From positions 4,774,001 through 4,838,000 of the forward strand of contig NZ_CP060723.1 of assembly GCF_014395225.1 (NCBI RefSeq): 64,000 nucleotides of DNA. The letters are read 5' to 3'. The translations under genes and the position numbers were made by a program. This stretch comes from Pedobacter roseus. Its GTDB lineage: Bacteria; Bacteroidota; Bacteroidia; Sphingobacteriales; Sphingobacteriaceae. The notes beneath the pieces are model-generated. The model made no database searches. It was not told the origin of the DNA and saw only the letters and a program-made list of their open reading frames with translations. Position 1 is the stretch's first letter, and every line of letters starts with the position of its first letter. Positions 50,322 to 59,623 of the stretch are shown here, in pieces.

Positions 50322-51023
50322 ATGAAGAATTCTACTCCGATTTATTTCAAATCCCTTATTTTATTTGTTCTTATTGCTTTTACAACATTTACTTCTTGCA
50401 AAAAGACAGAAACTGCAGATCCGACTATAGCTTATATCAGAGTGGTTAATACTTCACCATCTTTGGCCACTTATAATGCTTACTTTAACAGCACCCAGGT
50501 TAATACAGCCGCTTTACCTTTTGGCGGTGCTGCTTCTTATACTTCTTACGCAGCAGGATCATACAGCTTAAAGTTTACTACCGCGAGCAGTACCGCGAGT
50601 TTATTAACCAAAACGGTTGCCTTAAGTGCAAGCACTTATTATTCTGCTTATTTAATCAATAAACCTGCAGCACTGGATATTTATACCATTGGCGATGACC
50701 TTTCTGTTCCTTCCGCAGATAAAGCTTATATCCGTTTTATCAATCTATCGCCTGATGCCGCTGCATTTGACCTAATTAAAACCAGCGCTACCACTGCTTT
50801 ATTTACGAATAAGACTTTTAAAAATGCAAGCGGTTTTGTTACGGTAGATGCAGGAACTTATTCACTTGATGCAAAAGAAACTTCATCGGGTACGGTTAAG
50901 GCTACAACGGGCAGCACCACTTTTACGGCCGGTTATCATTACGATGTAATTTTGGGTGGTTTGGTAACACCTGCAAATGATACGGAACGCGCTTTGAGCT
51001 TGCAGGCTATCCAGATTAAATAA
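50322..51023 (+). CDS. DUF4397-domain lipoprotein
   Basis: A 233-residue exported lipoprotein. The signal peptide ends at the lipobox TFTSC (Cys about residue 26). Two repeats of a DUF4397-type beta domain follow: IAYIRVVNTSPSLATYNAYF ... YAAGSYSLKF, and AYIRFINLSPDAAAFDL ... VDAGTYSLDA. Such proteins are common surface lipoproteins in Bacteroidota without known activity. It is a single gene, closed by a terminator. Confidence 0.85.
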   Translation: MKNSTPIYFKSLILFVLIAFTTFTSCKKTETADPTIAYIRVVNTSPSLATYNAYFNSTQVNTAALPFGGAASYTSYAAGSYSLKFTTASSTASLLTKTVALSASTYYSAYLINKPAALDIYTIGDDLSVPSADKAYIRFINLSPDAAAFDLIKTSATTALFTNKTFKNASGFVTVDAGTYSLDAKETSSGTVKATTGSTTFTAGYHYDVILGGLVTPANDTERALSLQAIQIK

Positions 51024-51041
51024 GCGCATTAAAAATCTTTT

Positions 51042-51072
51042 AAAGGTCTTACCCTATAGTAAGGCCTTTTTT
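51042..51072 (+). terminator. Terminator after the DUF4397 gene
   Basis: AAAGGTCTTAC (51042-51052) pairs with GTAAGGCCTTT (51059-51069, one G-T), followed by T residues. Confidence 0.82.
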
Positions 51073-51128
51073 ATTGTCCAAATCCATTCAATTTCAATAG
51101 CGATATAGATTTCAGCTACTGAATTCAG

Positions 51129-51160
51129 AAATCGCCCCCTTAATGGAGGCGATTTTTTTT
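51129..51160 (+). terminator. Second terminator-like hairpin
   Basis: AAATCGCC (51129-51136) pairs with GGCGATTT (51148-51155) and runs into eight T residues. It insulates the following TonB-receptor operon from upstream transcription. Confidence 0.75.
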
Positions 51161-51183
51161 GTTATAGGACAATTTAACATTTT

Positions 51184-51208
51184 ATTATTTAGAATAATTC
51201 AAAATAAT
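51184..51208. promoter_or_regulatory. Fur/PerR-like 25-bp palindromic operator
   Basis: The arms ATTATTT (51184-51190) and AAATAAT (51202-51208) pair, and the centre is AGAATAATTCA with GAAT/ATTC. TAGAATNATTC resembles the 7-1-7 boxes of Fur/PerR repressors. It abuts the -33 element of the promoter that follows, a good position for repression by iron-loaded Fur. The regulator identity is inferred. Confidence 0.65.
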
Positions 51209-51239
51209 TTGGATAATAACATTTTCTCCCGTTATTTTG
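51209..51239 (+). promoter_or_regulatory. Promoter of the TonB-receptor operon
   Basis: TTG (51209-51211), a spacer of exactly 20 bp and TTATTTTG (51232-51239), one base off TAnnTTTG. The leader to the ATG at 51274 is about 28 nt. Confidence 0.6.
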
Positions 51240-51273
51240 CAGCTCTTTAGAATTAATCCAAATAAATCTTAGC

Positions 51274-53733
51274 ATGTTTAAAATCAAACTTCTCAGTTTA
51301 ACATTTCTTTTAACTTTTTTCAGCATACGCTCCTTTGCCCAACAATTTTCTAGCATCAGCGGTAACGTAACCACATCAGACGGTAAACCAGCGGCCTATA
51401 TTTCTGTAGGATTAAAGGGAAAAGGTTTGGGAAATGTAACCAACGATAAAGGTTTTTTTGAAATTCAACGTGTTAAACCGGGAACTTATATTTTACGGGT
51501 TTCGGCAGTTGGTGTACAATCAATAGAAAAAACAGTGGTGATTACTGCCGGTGAAAACAAAACGGTTGATTTCGTAATCAGCCAAAATTCTAACCAGCTT
51601 AGTGAGGTCAATATCAACAAGGGCAAAGCCAATAAATACGGTGCTCAAAAGAGTGATTACGTATCTAAAATGCCGATAAGCAATTTAGAAAACCCACAGG
51701 TTTATACCACCATTACTAAAGAAACATTTAATGATCAGTTGATATTCTCGGTTGACGATGCGACGCGTAATGCAGTAGGTATCCAAAAAATGTGGGAATC
51801 AACCGGCCGTGGAGGCGATGGCGGCGCATATTATGCATCAAGGGGCTTTATTGTTCAATCGAAACTTAGAAACGGAATTGCAGGTAATGTAACCAGCCGG
51901 AACGATGCTGCAAACATTGAAAGTGTTGAAGTAATAAAAGGCCCATCTGCTACCCTATTCGGCAGCACTTTAACTTCTTACGGAGGTTTAATTAACCGCA
52001 TCACTAAAAAACCTTTCGAAGGCTTGGGCGGAGAGGTAACCTATTCGGCAGGCAGCTATGATTTAAACAGGGTAAGTACCGATTTCAATTTCCCGGTTGA
52101 TAAGGCCAACCACATTTATGCACGTATAAATGCTTCTTATAATTACAAAGGCTCTTTCCAGCAAAATGTATTCGACAGGGGTTTCTTTGTTGCGCCAAGT
52201 TTAGCTTATAAGGTAAATGATAAGTTGGATTTTACTTTTGATGCGGAAATTGCCAATGGTAAAAACACATTAAAACCTTTCGTTTTTTTCTATTTCCCGG
52301 TAAAAGATCTGGGTTTTGACAGGGCAGATCAATCTGGTATACCTTACGATAAATCGTTCACTGGTGATGCGATGAAACAAAAATACAACAGTACAAATTT
52401 CTTTGGTCAGGCAAATTATAAATTTAACGAAAACTGGTCATCACATACCAGCTTTTCATCTAGCTATAGTTTTTCTAACGGTCGTGGTACTTATTTGTTC
52501 TTAGTTCCAAATAACTATCCACCATTGGGTAACCCAACAGCTGCACCAGGAGCCGATATGATATCAAGAGCAGATCAGTCAACCGATAATAGCAAGCTTT
52601 ACAATTACGAAATACAACAAAATTTTAACGGGACATTTCACCTGGGATCGATTAAAAACAGGATTGTTTTGGGCTTGGATTATTTGCGCCAGAACTCTGA
52701 CCAATTGTTTTATTCGATCGATACTTTCGATTTAACCAACAAAAACGGAACAGGTGCCAACTATAACAACTTTACCGAAACCAATTTAGCCGCCTTTTAT
52801 GCAGCAAATGCCTATTCTAAATACCCGGTTAATTTTAAATCAAACACTTATAGCGCTTATGCTTCTGATGTAATTAATTTAACAGACAGGTTAATTGCTT
52901 TGGCGGCTTTAAGGGTAGATCGTTTTGATAACAAGGGAAATTCAAACCGTGCAGGTGCTGCACCGGTTGGCGCTTATAAACAAACGGCCTTCTCTCCAAA
53001 ATTCGGTCTGGTATTTCAACCGATCAAAGATCAGTTGTCGTTATTTGCCAATTACCAAAACGGTTTTAACAACGTTAACGGTATAGATTACAAAGGTGAT
53101 GCATTTAAGCCAGAGCAGGCTAACCAGATTGAAGGTGGTGTTAAAAGCAACCTGTTTAATGGTAAACTAACCGGATCGGTATCTTACTATTATATCAAAG
53201 TTAAAGACATGGTTAGGGGTTACAACGGAGATCCATCAAACCCAAATGCGCAGATCCAGGATGGTAACAAAATCAGTAAAGGTATAGAAGCAGAAATTGT
53301 TGCTAACCCTGTTAACGGATTAAACATTATTGCTGGTTTTGCTTATAACGATAACCACTTGCAAAATGCTTCTGCAGATGTTGAAGGAAGACGTGATGCT
53401 TATTCGGCTTCGCCTTACTCTGCAAACTTATGGATCAGTTACAAATTTGCTGCAGGTTCGTTAAGAGGTTTTGGTTTAGGTGCCGGTGGTAACTACGCCA
53501 GCGATAACAGAATTGTAAATAACTTAATCATCACGCCAACGTCTACCACTGAAAATGTATTTATCCTACCAGCTTACAAAGTGTTCAATGCATCAGTATT
53601 TTATGATCATCCAAAATTCAGGATCGGTGCAAAAGCAGACAACTTTACCAACCAAAAATACTGGACAGGTTACAGCACCATGAATCCTCAAGATTTAAGA
53701 ACTTTCACTGGAAGCGTTACCTACAAATTCTAA
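51274..53733 (+). CDS. TonB-dependent siderophore-type receptor 1
   Basis: An 819-residue outer-membrane receptor. After a signal peptide (cut near SFAQ) there is a carboxypeptidase-regulatory-like domain (about residues 25-110, GKGLGNVTNDKGFFEIQRVK), a plug (about 130-240, VEVIKGPSATLFGSTLTSYGG) and a 22-strand barrel ending in the terminal Phe of SVTYKF. The plug resembles those of siderophore receptors (FhuA/FepA-like, TIGR01783). The actual ligand cannot be told. It is the first gene of a five-gene operon behind the Fur-like box, and a tandem paralogue of the next gene. Confidence 0.88.
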   Translation: MFKIKLLSLTFLLTFFSIRSFAQQFSSISGNVTTSDGKPAAYISVGLKGKGLGNVTNDKGFFEIQRVKPGTYILRVSAVGVQSIEKTVVITAGENKTVDFVISQNSNQLSEVNINKGKANKYGAQKSDYVSKMPISNLENPQVYTTITKETFNDQLIFSVDDATRNAVGIQKMWESTGRGGDGGAYYASRGFIVQSKLRNGIAGNVTSRNDAANIESVEVIKGPSATLFGSTLTSYGGLINRITKKPFEGLGGEVTYSAGSYDLNRVSTDFNFPVDKANHIYARINASYNYKGSFQQNVFDRGFFVAPSLAYKVNDKLDFTFDAEIANGKNTLKPFVFFYFPVKDLGFDRADQSGIPYDKSFTGDAMKQKYNSTNFFGQANYKFNENWSSHTSFSSSYSFSNGRGTYLFLVPNNYPPLGNPTAAPGADMISRADQSTDNSKLYNYEIQQNFNGTFHLGSIKNRIVLGLDYLRQNSDQLFYSIDTFDLTNKNGTGANYNNFTETNLAAFYAANAYSKYPVNFKSNTYSAYASDVINLTDRLIALAALRVDRFDNKGNSNRAGAAPVGAYKQTAFSPKFGLVFQPIKDQLSLFANYQNGFNNVNGIDYKGDAFKPEQANQIEGGVKSNLFNGKLTGSVSYYYIKVKDMVRGYNGDPSNPNAQIQDGNKISKGIEAEIVANPVNGLNIIAGFAYNDNHLQNASADVEGRRDAYSASPYSANLWISYKFAAGSLRGFGLGAGGNYASDNRIVNNLIITPTSTTENVFILPAYKVFNASVFYDHPKFRIGAKADNFTNQKYWTGYSTMNPQDLRTFTGSVTYKF

Positions 53734-53756
53734 TAAAAATCCCTATCAATATTAAA

Positions 53757-56186
53757 ATGAATCAAATTAAAACCATTGGCTTAACGTTCTTACTCTCTCT
53801 TTTTAGTTTATTTTCTTTTGCTCAACAATTTGGAACGATAAAGGGTAAAGTATCTACCTCTAATGGAAAACCTGCAGCTTTTATCTCGATCGGATTAAAA
53901 GGAAAAGGTTTAGGAACAACATCTGATGAAAATGGTTTATACACCATCAACAGGGTTAAAGCTGGCACCTACACCATAAAAGCATCGGCTGTGGGGATTG
54001 ATCCATCAGAAAAAAGCATCACCATTACTGCCGGTCAAAACCTTGTGGTAGATTTTACATTGAAAGAAAACGATCAGGTACTGGAAGAAGTTACTGTGGC
54101 GGGTAAAAACAGCCGTTATAAAATCAGTCTTCCTTCGGCTTCGTTAAGGTTGAATGAGCCATTGCTGGAAGCGCCTCAAAATATACAGACCGTTAGCGAT
54201 CAGGTAATCAAAGATCAGCAGATCATCAGCATGAGCGATGGCCTGATCAGAAATGTAAGTGGTGCTGTACGTTTGGAACACTGGGGCGATATGTACACCA
54301 ACATTACCATGCGCGGTTCGCAGATTCAGGCCATGCGCAACGGTTTTAATGTGGTATCTTCTTACTGGGGGCCACTAACTGAAGACATGAGCATTGTAGA
54401 CCATATCGAGTTTGTAAAAGGACCTGCAGGTTTTATGCTGGGCAACGGCGATCCGAGCGGCATGTACAATGTGGTAACCAAAAAGCCTACGGGATTTAAC
54501 AAAGGCGAGGTTTCTTTTACCCTGGGAAGTTATGATCTTTACAGAACAACTGTTGATTTCGATCGTAAACTTACTGCCGATGGCAAATTATTGTTCCGTT
54601 TAAATGCCGCAATGCAAAGCAAAGGATCTTTTAGGCCTTATGAAAAAAACGACAGGTATACCTTTGCACCAGTACTAAGTTACCAGATATCAGACCGCAC
54701 CAAATTCACAGCCGAATATACCTTGCAGAATGCAAAAATGACTGAGGTGGGTTCTTATTATATCTTTTCGCCTGCAGGTTATGCCACTTATCCAAGGGAG
54801 TTAACCATGACCCAACCCGGGCTTCCACCAACGAGAATGAACGATCATAGCTTATTCTTAAACTTACAGCATAATTTTAGCGATAACTGGAAATTAACGG
54901 CACAGGCGGCATATTTTAAATACCTGCAAAATGGATACAGTTCGTGGCCATCGGCTGTAAATGCAAATGGTACTTTAATCAGAAATGTAGGGATCTGGGA
55001 TGCAGAGAGCAGCATGAAACTGGCACAGTTATTCATCAATGGCCAGGCCAAAACTTTCGGCATTAACCACCGCATTTTAGCCGGTTTTGATGGAGGAAAG
55101 AAAAACTATATGGCAGATTGGGGCCAATCGCACGATTTGGATCTTCCAACTTCTCCTTTTAACCCTAATAATCCTGATTATAGCTTCCCAACCAATGGAT
55201 TTCCAGACTTCGACCGCGCCACGCCACTAGCGCAGAGGGCTGTTGCAGCCGGAGGTTTAATGGATTCTAAATACCTGAGCGGTTATATCCAGGATGAACT
55301 GGGCTTTTTCAATAACATTGTGCGTTTAACATTGGCAGGCCGTTATACTTACGTAAGTCAGTCGGCATGGGGCGGCGCACCAGATAAGGCTAAACACATT
55401 ACCCCAAGGGTTGGTTTAAGCGTATCGGTTGATAAAAGCATGTCAGTTTACGCAGTTTACGATGAAGCTTTTACCCCTCAATCGGGCTTATTGCGCAGCG
55501 GTGCCACACCGAAACCCATTACCGGAAACAACAAGGAAATTGGCATTAAAAAAGACTGGTTTGGCGGCCGTTGGAACACTACCCTATCGGCTTACAGGAT
55601 AACCAAACAGAACGAACTGACCACAGATCCAAATAATGCTTTTATTCAGGATCCGAATTTCCCTAACGACCCTACAAAACAGATTAAAGAAAACTTTAGC
55701 GTTGTTTTGGGCGAAAAAAGAGCACAGGGTATCGAATTCGATTTAAGGGGTAAAATTGTAGAAGGTTTAACCCTGATTGCCAATTACGCCTATACCGACG
55801 CCAAAGTAACCAAAGTAACGCCTGGTGTAGCAGGTATAAATGTTGGCGATATTATTCCAGGTTTTGCCAAACACGTATCAAATGCCTGGTTAACCTATAC
55901 GCTGCAGAACGGTGCACTTAAAGGTTCTGGTATTTCGGCAGGTTTTACCCACCTGGCCGGACGTGCAACGGACACCTGGAGTGTTGGTTTACAGAAACTG
56001 CCTAATTATTTTAAACTGGATGGGGGCATATTTTACGAACAGCCGAAGTTTAAAATAACAGCCAACGCATTTAACATTTTGGATAAGTACCTGTTTAGCG
56101 GATCTTATTACCAGTATTTAAACGCCTACTACTACCAGGCAGAAGCACCAAGAAACTATAGATTAAGCATTGCTTACAAATTTTAA
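53757..56186 (+). CDS. TonB-dependent siderophore-type receptor 2
   Basis: An 809-residue paralogue 23 bp downstream. Its N-terminal domain closely matches receptor 1 (SNGKPAAFISIGLKGKGLG). The plug has SLRLNEPLLEAPQNIQTVSD and IEFVKGPAGFMLGNGDPSGM, and the barrel ends RLSIAYKF. The barrel sequences differ more, so the two receptors probably take different ferric chelates. Energy would come from TonB-ExbBD encoded elsewhere. Confidence 0.88.
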   Translation: MNQIKTIGLTFLLSLFSLFSFAQQFGTIKGKVSTSNGKPAAFISIGLKGKGLGTTSDENGLYTINRVKAGTYTIKASAVGIDPSEKSITITAGQNLVVDFTLKENDQVLEEVTVAGKNSRYKISLPSASLRLNEPLLEAPQNIQTVSDQVIKDQQIISMSDGLIRNVSGAVRLEHWGDMYTNITMRGSQIQAMRNGFNVVSSYWGPLTEDMSIVDHIEFVKGPAGFMLGNGDPSGMYNVVTKKPTGFNKGEVSFTLGSYDLYRTTVDFDRKLTADGKLLFRLNAAMQSKGSFRPYEKNDRYTFAPVLSYQISDRTKFTAEYTLQNAKMTEVGSYYIFSPAGYATYPRELTMTQPGLPPTRMNDHSLFLNLQHNFSDNWKLTAQAAYFKYLQNGYSSWPSAVNANGTLIRNVGIWDAESSMKLAQLFINGQAKTFGINHRILAGFDGGKKNYMADWGQSHDLDLPTSPFNPNNPDYSFPTNGFPDFDRATPLAQRAVAAGGLMDSKYLSGYIQDELGFFNNIVRLTLAGRYTYVSQSAWGGAPDKAKHITPRVGLSVSVDKSMSVYAVYDEAFTPQSGLLRSGATPKPITGNNKEIGIKKDWFGGRWNTTLSAYRITKQNELTTDPNNAFIQDPNFPNDPTKQIKENFSVVLGEKRAQGIEFDLRGKIVEGLTLIANYAYTDAKVTKVTPGVAGINVGDIIPGFAKHVSNAWLTYTLQNGALKGSGISAGFTHLAGRATDTWSVGLQKLPNYFKLDGGIFYEQPKFKITANAFNILDKYLFSGSYYQYLNAYYYQAEAPRNYRLSIAYKF

Positions 56187-56244
56187 TTAACCCCATCAGG
56201 AGCAACTGGATCAGATCAGCTGCTCCTGATTAAAATCAGAAAAC

Positions 56245-56955
56245 ATGAAAACTAAAATCTCATTATTAGCATTATTCCTTGCCTTTAGCATCTCGAATGT
56301 ATTTGCACATGCTTTATGGATAGAAACATCGGCAACAGGCAAAAAAGGACAGCCACAGGATGTAAAGGTATTTTTTGGAGAATACGAAAGCAACGAGCCG
56401 GATACCGCAGCAAAATGGTTCAGCAACCTGAAAGATTTCAAATTGGTTTTAACGGCACCTAACGGCACTACCAAAGTTTTAACAACTTCGCCGGATGTAC
56501 TTTTTTACAAAGCCAGTTTTACGCCAGATCAGGACGGAACTTATAAAATTTCTGTGGTACATGAGGTAGCTGCAGTTTACGAGAAAGCAAAAATCGAATA
56601 TTATGCATTTGCCGATGTTGCTGTTGGTAACTTAAAAATAAACAAGACTTTTCCTGCCGGTGCGGCTTTAACCATCAGACCAGATAAACACACTTTAAAA
56701 GTTGGCGAAACGGCAATTCATGAGGTTATTTATAACAAAACACCTTTCGCAAACCAAAAATTAACAGTTGTTGGTCCTGATAAAAAAGGCCAGCCCACCG
56801 AAACTGATGCACAGGGTAAATTTACCTTCAAACCAGCTACAAAAGGAAATTACTTTCTTGAAGCCTTTACCGAAGATAAAACACCAGGCAAATTAAACGG
56901 ACAGGATTACGAAAAAACCTGGCATCTGGTAACTTACACTACCGAAGTTAAATAA
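56245..56955 (+). CDS. DUF4198-domain exported protein
   Basis: A 236-residue protein with a signal peptide (KISLLALFLAFSISNVFA). The mature part starts HALWIETS, the typical DUF4198 opening with a histidine as first residue, which can bind metal. It ends with a beta-sandwich-like region (LTVVGPDKKGQPTETDAQGK, TYTTEVK). DUF4198 proteins appear near TonB receptors and metal transporters and are thought to be periplasmic metal-handling proteins. It is third in the iron operon. Confidence 0.8.
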   Translation: MKTKISLLALFLAFSISNVFAHALWIETSATGKKGQPQDVKVFFGEYESNEPDTAAKWFSNLKDFKLVLTAPNGTTKVLTTSPDVLFYKASFTPDQDGTYKISVVHEVAAVYEKAKIEYYAFADVAVGNLKINKTFPAGAALTIRPDKHTLKVGETAIHEVIYNKTPFANQKLTVVGPDKKGQPTETDAQGKFTFKPATKGNYFLEAFTEDKTPGKLNGQDYEKTWHLVTYTTEVK

Positions 56956-57028
56956 CCGGATTAACTCAAAATTTTCAACCAATTGGCCGCAAAAACGGTT
57001 AATTGGTTCTTTTATTAAATAAAGCTTA

Positions 57029-58231
57029 ATGTCGCCAACAAAACCTTTACAGAAAAAAACAAAGAAATCGCGGATAAGAAGAATCAGCGATTGGCTGCAC
57101 CTGTGGCTAGGCATAGCATCAGGTCTTGTGGTTTTTCATTTGGGCATTACCGGCTGTATTTTTACCTTTCAGAAAGAAATCACCGAGTTTATCCATCGAA
57201 AAGAGTTTTTTGTTGAAGTACCTGCGAATAAAAAAACAATTCCTCTGAGCATATTAAAAGCAAATGCAGAAAAAGCTTTGGGTGGAAAGAAAAAAGTTAC
57301 TTTCATGTCGAGTTATGCCCAGGCCGATCGCGCCTGGGAGTTTGGCACTTATAAGCCTGGCAATCCTAAAGCATTCTGGTATTTCGATTCGATAGATTAT
57401 TACGATCTCGTACTCATCAACCCATATACGGGCAAGGTAACCCTGGTATCCGATTATAAATACGAGTTTTTCGGCATTATTAAAATGCTGCACTGGAGTT
57501 TTCTTATTAACCACCCCATCGGGCAGCAGATTATCGGCTGGAGCACCATCATTTTTGTTTTTCTGTTAATCTCCGGTATGGTGATGTGGTGGCCTAAAAA
57601 CCTCAAAAAATCAAACTTCGATAAAAGTTTCAAAATCAAATGGAAAGCCAAATTTAAGCGCATCAATTACGATATGCACAATGTACTGGGCTTTTATGTA
57701 ATGATTATTTGCCTGATGCTGGCGCTAACCGGCCTGGTGTGGGCCTTTCAATGGTTCCAGAATACGGTGTATGTAGTGGCTTCGGGTAGTACTTCGCCTC
57801 CCAAAGAAATGGTTGCCAAATCAGACTCAACCAAAACCATTAAGGCCATTCCTTTTGATGTAGCTTTCGAAACCGCACAAAAGACGTTTAAAAATGCAGA
57901 TCGCATCGGGATGTCGCCAGCCGAAGGTGGTACAGCAACCATTTATGCAACCGGCTACAAAGGCAAAGAAACCTATTGGAATTTTGATGTTTTGCTCTTC
58001 GATCAATATACGGGTAAATTGCTGGCGCGAAAAAACCAAAACGATAAAAATGCAGGTGAAGCGCTTATCGGCATGAATTACGATATCCATGTTGGCGCCA
58101 TTTTAGGTCTTCCCGGAAAAATTATGGCATTTTTTGCAAGCCTTATTGCAGCAAGTTTACCCATTACCGGTTTTATCATCTGGTGGGGCAAAAAGAAAAA
58201 GAAGAAAAATCCCGCAGCAGCGGAAAATTAA
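57029..58231 (+). CDS. PepSY-associated transmembrane protein (iron-uptake-linked, possible ferric reductase)
   Basis: A 400-residue inner-membrane protein with four main helices: WLGIASGLVVFHLGITGCIF, IIGWSTIIFVFLLISGMVMW, VMIICLMLALTGLVWAF and FFASLIAASLPITGFIIWW. Histidines that may bind haem stand near membrane faces (MLHWSFLINHPIGQ, MHNVLGFYV, YDIHVGAILG). PepSY-TM proteins of the PiuB type are found with siderophore receptors and are thought to reduce ferric siderophores. That role is inferred. The Lys-rich C-terminus is cytoplasmic. Confidence 0.85.
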   Translation: MSPTKPLQKKTKKSRIRRISDWLHLWLGIASGLVVFHLGITGCIFTFQKEITEFIHRKEFFVEVPANKKTIPLSILKANAEKALGGKKKVTFMSSYAQADRAWEFGTYKPGNPKAFWYFDSIDYYDLVLINPYTGKVTLVSDYKYEFFGIIKMLHWSFLINHPIGQQIIGWSTIIFVFLLISGMVMWWPKNLKKSNFDKSFKIKWKAKFKRINYDMHNVLGFYVMIICLMLALTGLVWAFQWFQNTVYVVASGSTSPPKEMVAKSDSTKTIKAIPFDVAFETAQKTFKNADRIGMSPAEGGTATIYATGYKGKETYWNFDVLLFDQYTGKLLARKNQNDKNAGEALIGMNYDIHVGAILGLPGKIMAFFASLIAASLPITGFIIWWGKKKKKKNPAAAEN

Positions 58232-58254
58232 TCACAACCTAATTAATCATAAAA

Positions 58255-59193
58255 ATGAAGTTTTTGAACCTAATTTTAGTGTTAACCGGTTTAATCACCC
58301 TTAATACTAGCGCACAAACAAAAGTAGATTCTCCGGAAGAAAAATTGGAAAAAGATAGAAAAGCCATTAAATCTTTAGCGGGTTTTTATGAAGTTAATTT
58401 CAACTATGGCGAAGTAACCGCTCCTGATCCTAATTACAAATTCAGTAAACCTTACGAAAGTCATGGTAACGAATGGGCCGAAATTATTGTTGATGAGCCT
58501 AAACGAATCGTGATTCAGCACATGCTGGCCATTAATGATACTACAGTAATTAAACACTGGCGCCAGGATTGGACTTATGAAGATACCGACATCATGCTTT
58601 ATACCGAAGGTAATGCATGGAAAAAAGGAAATTTAACATCAGCCGATGTAAAAGGCAAATGGACCCAAAAAGTGTATCAGGTAGATGATAGTCCACGTTA
58701 CCAGGGTTATGGCACCTGGAGCCACGTTGGCGGTCATGACGCCTGGCAGAGCGAAACCGATTCTCCCTTACCAAGAAGAGAATCGACCGTGCGTAAAGAT
58801 TACAATGTACTAAACCGTGGCAGCAGGATTACCATTACCAAAGATGGCTGGATGTTCGAGCAGGACAATAAAAAAATTGTACGCTCGGCCAGTGGCGATA
58901 AGTTATTGGCAGTTGAAAAAGGTTATGAGGAATTTACCAAAATAGACCCTAAAACCTTTGCCAATGCACAAAAATGGTGGGCAAGCCAAAAATCTTACTG
59001 GGCAGATGTTCGTGGCGTATGGGCCGATATTATCGGATCTCAAAACACCTTTAAAGTACAAACCATGGCAAACGGCAAATTACTTTACGAAACGCTTTTT
59101 AGCTTAGGCGATCAGTCTATCAAAGAAAAATGGACGGCAGCGCAGAACAAAGAAAAAATTAAAACAGCTTTGCAGCCTTATCTGGTAAAGTAA
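58255..59193 (+). CDS. DUF6607-like exported protein in the iron operon
   Basis: A 312-residue protein with a signal peptide (cut near SAQT). The mature protein is rich in Trp and Lys (WRQDWTYEDTD, KWWASQKSYWADVRGVWAD) and has an early segment AIKSLAGFYEVNFNYGE. I recall this as a DUF6607-type family placed next to PepSY and TonB genes, with no activity known. It is the last gene of the operon, 23 bp after the PepSY gene, and is followed by a terminator. Confidence 0.7.
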   Translation: MKFLNLILVLTGLITLNTSAQTKVDSPEEKLEKDRKAIKSLAGFYEVNFNYGEVTAPDPNYKFSKPYESHGNEWAEIIVDEPKRIVIQHMLAINDTTVIKHWRQDWTYEDTDIMLYTEGNAWKKGNLTSADVKGKWTQKVYQVDDSPRYQGYGTWSHVGGHDAWQSETDSPLPRRESTVRKDYNVLNRGSRITITKDGWMFEQDNKKIVRSASGDKLLAVEKGYEEFTKIDPKTFANAQKWWASQKSYWADVRGVWADIIGSQNTFKVQTMANGKLLYETLFSLGDQSIKEKWTAAQNKEKIKTALQPYLVK

Positions 59194-59212
59194 AAAAGAT
59201 TAATTTATAGAT

Positions 59213-59263
59213 AATGGTTGGTGGATTAATGGCAAGAGCTGTTAAACATCAACCATTTTTTTA
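59213..59263 (+). terminator. Terminator of the iron operon
   Basis: AATGGTTGGTG (59213-59223) pairs with CATCAACCATT (59247-59257, one G-T) and is followed by a T-run. The remaining gap to the M28 gene (59264-59623) contains only the palindromic repeat at 59420-59563. Confidence 0.7.
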
Positions 59264-59419
59264 TTAGTTATAAATTCTATCCGCATTTGTCAATTTGAGT
59301 TTCCAGAAAAGTCCGATCTTGTGGATACAAAATACTGATAAAGCTACAAATCTGTCATCAACTCTCCGATGTATTTGAAAAATTCTAACTAGTAACATTG
59401 ACCGATATTAATAGAAAGA

Positions 59420-59563
59420 TCGTCATCTCGACCGGAGCAACGCGAAGTGTTCCAAACGAACTCCTTCGGAGGAGAGATCTTTGAATTATGGTTACCTAAA
59501 AGTTTAAAGATTTCTCCATTCCGCTACCGATGAAAAATCGGAGAGCTTCAGCCGAAATGACGA
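59420..59563. repeat. Dispersed palindromic element, copy 3 (diverged)
   Basis: It has the family ends TCGTCATCTCGAC and CGAAATGACGA, but a longer middle with CTCCTTCGGAGGAG (59461-59474) and CCGATGAAAAATCGG in place of CCCGATAGCTATCGGG. Confidence 0.65.
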
Positions 59564-59623
59564 TACCTCTAGGCAAGTATTACAAATCCCACCAATAATT
59601 ATTTTATTTTACTAAATTCCGGC

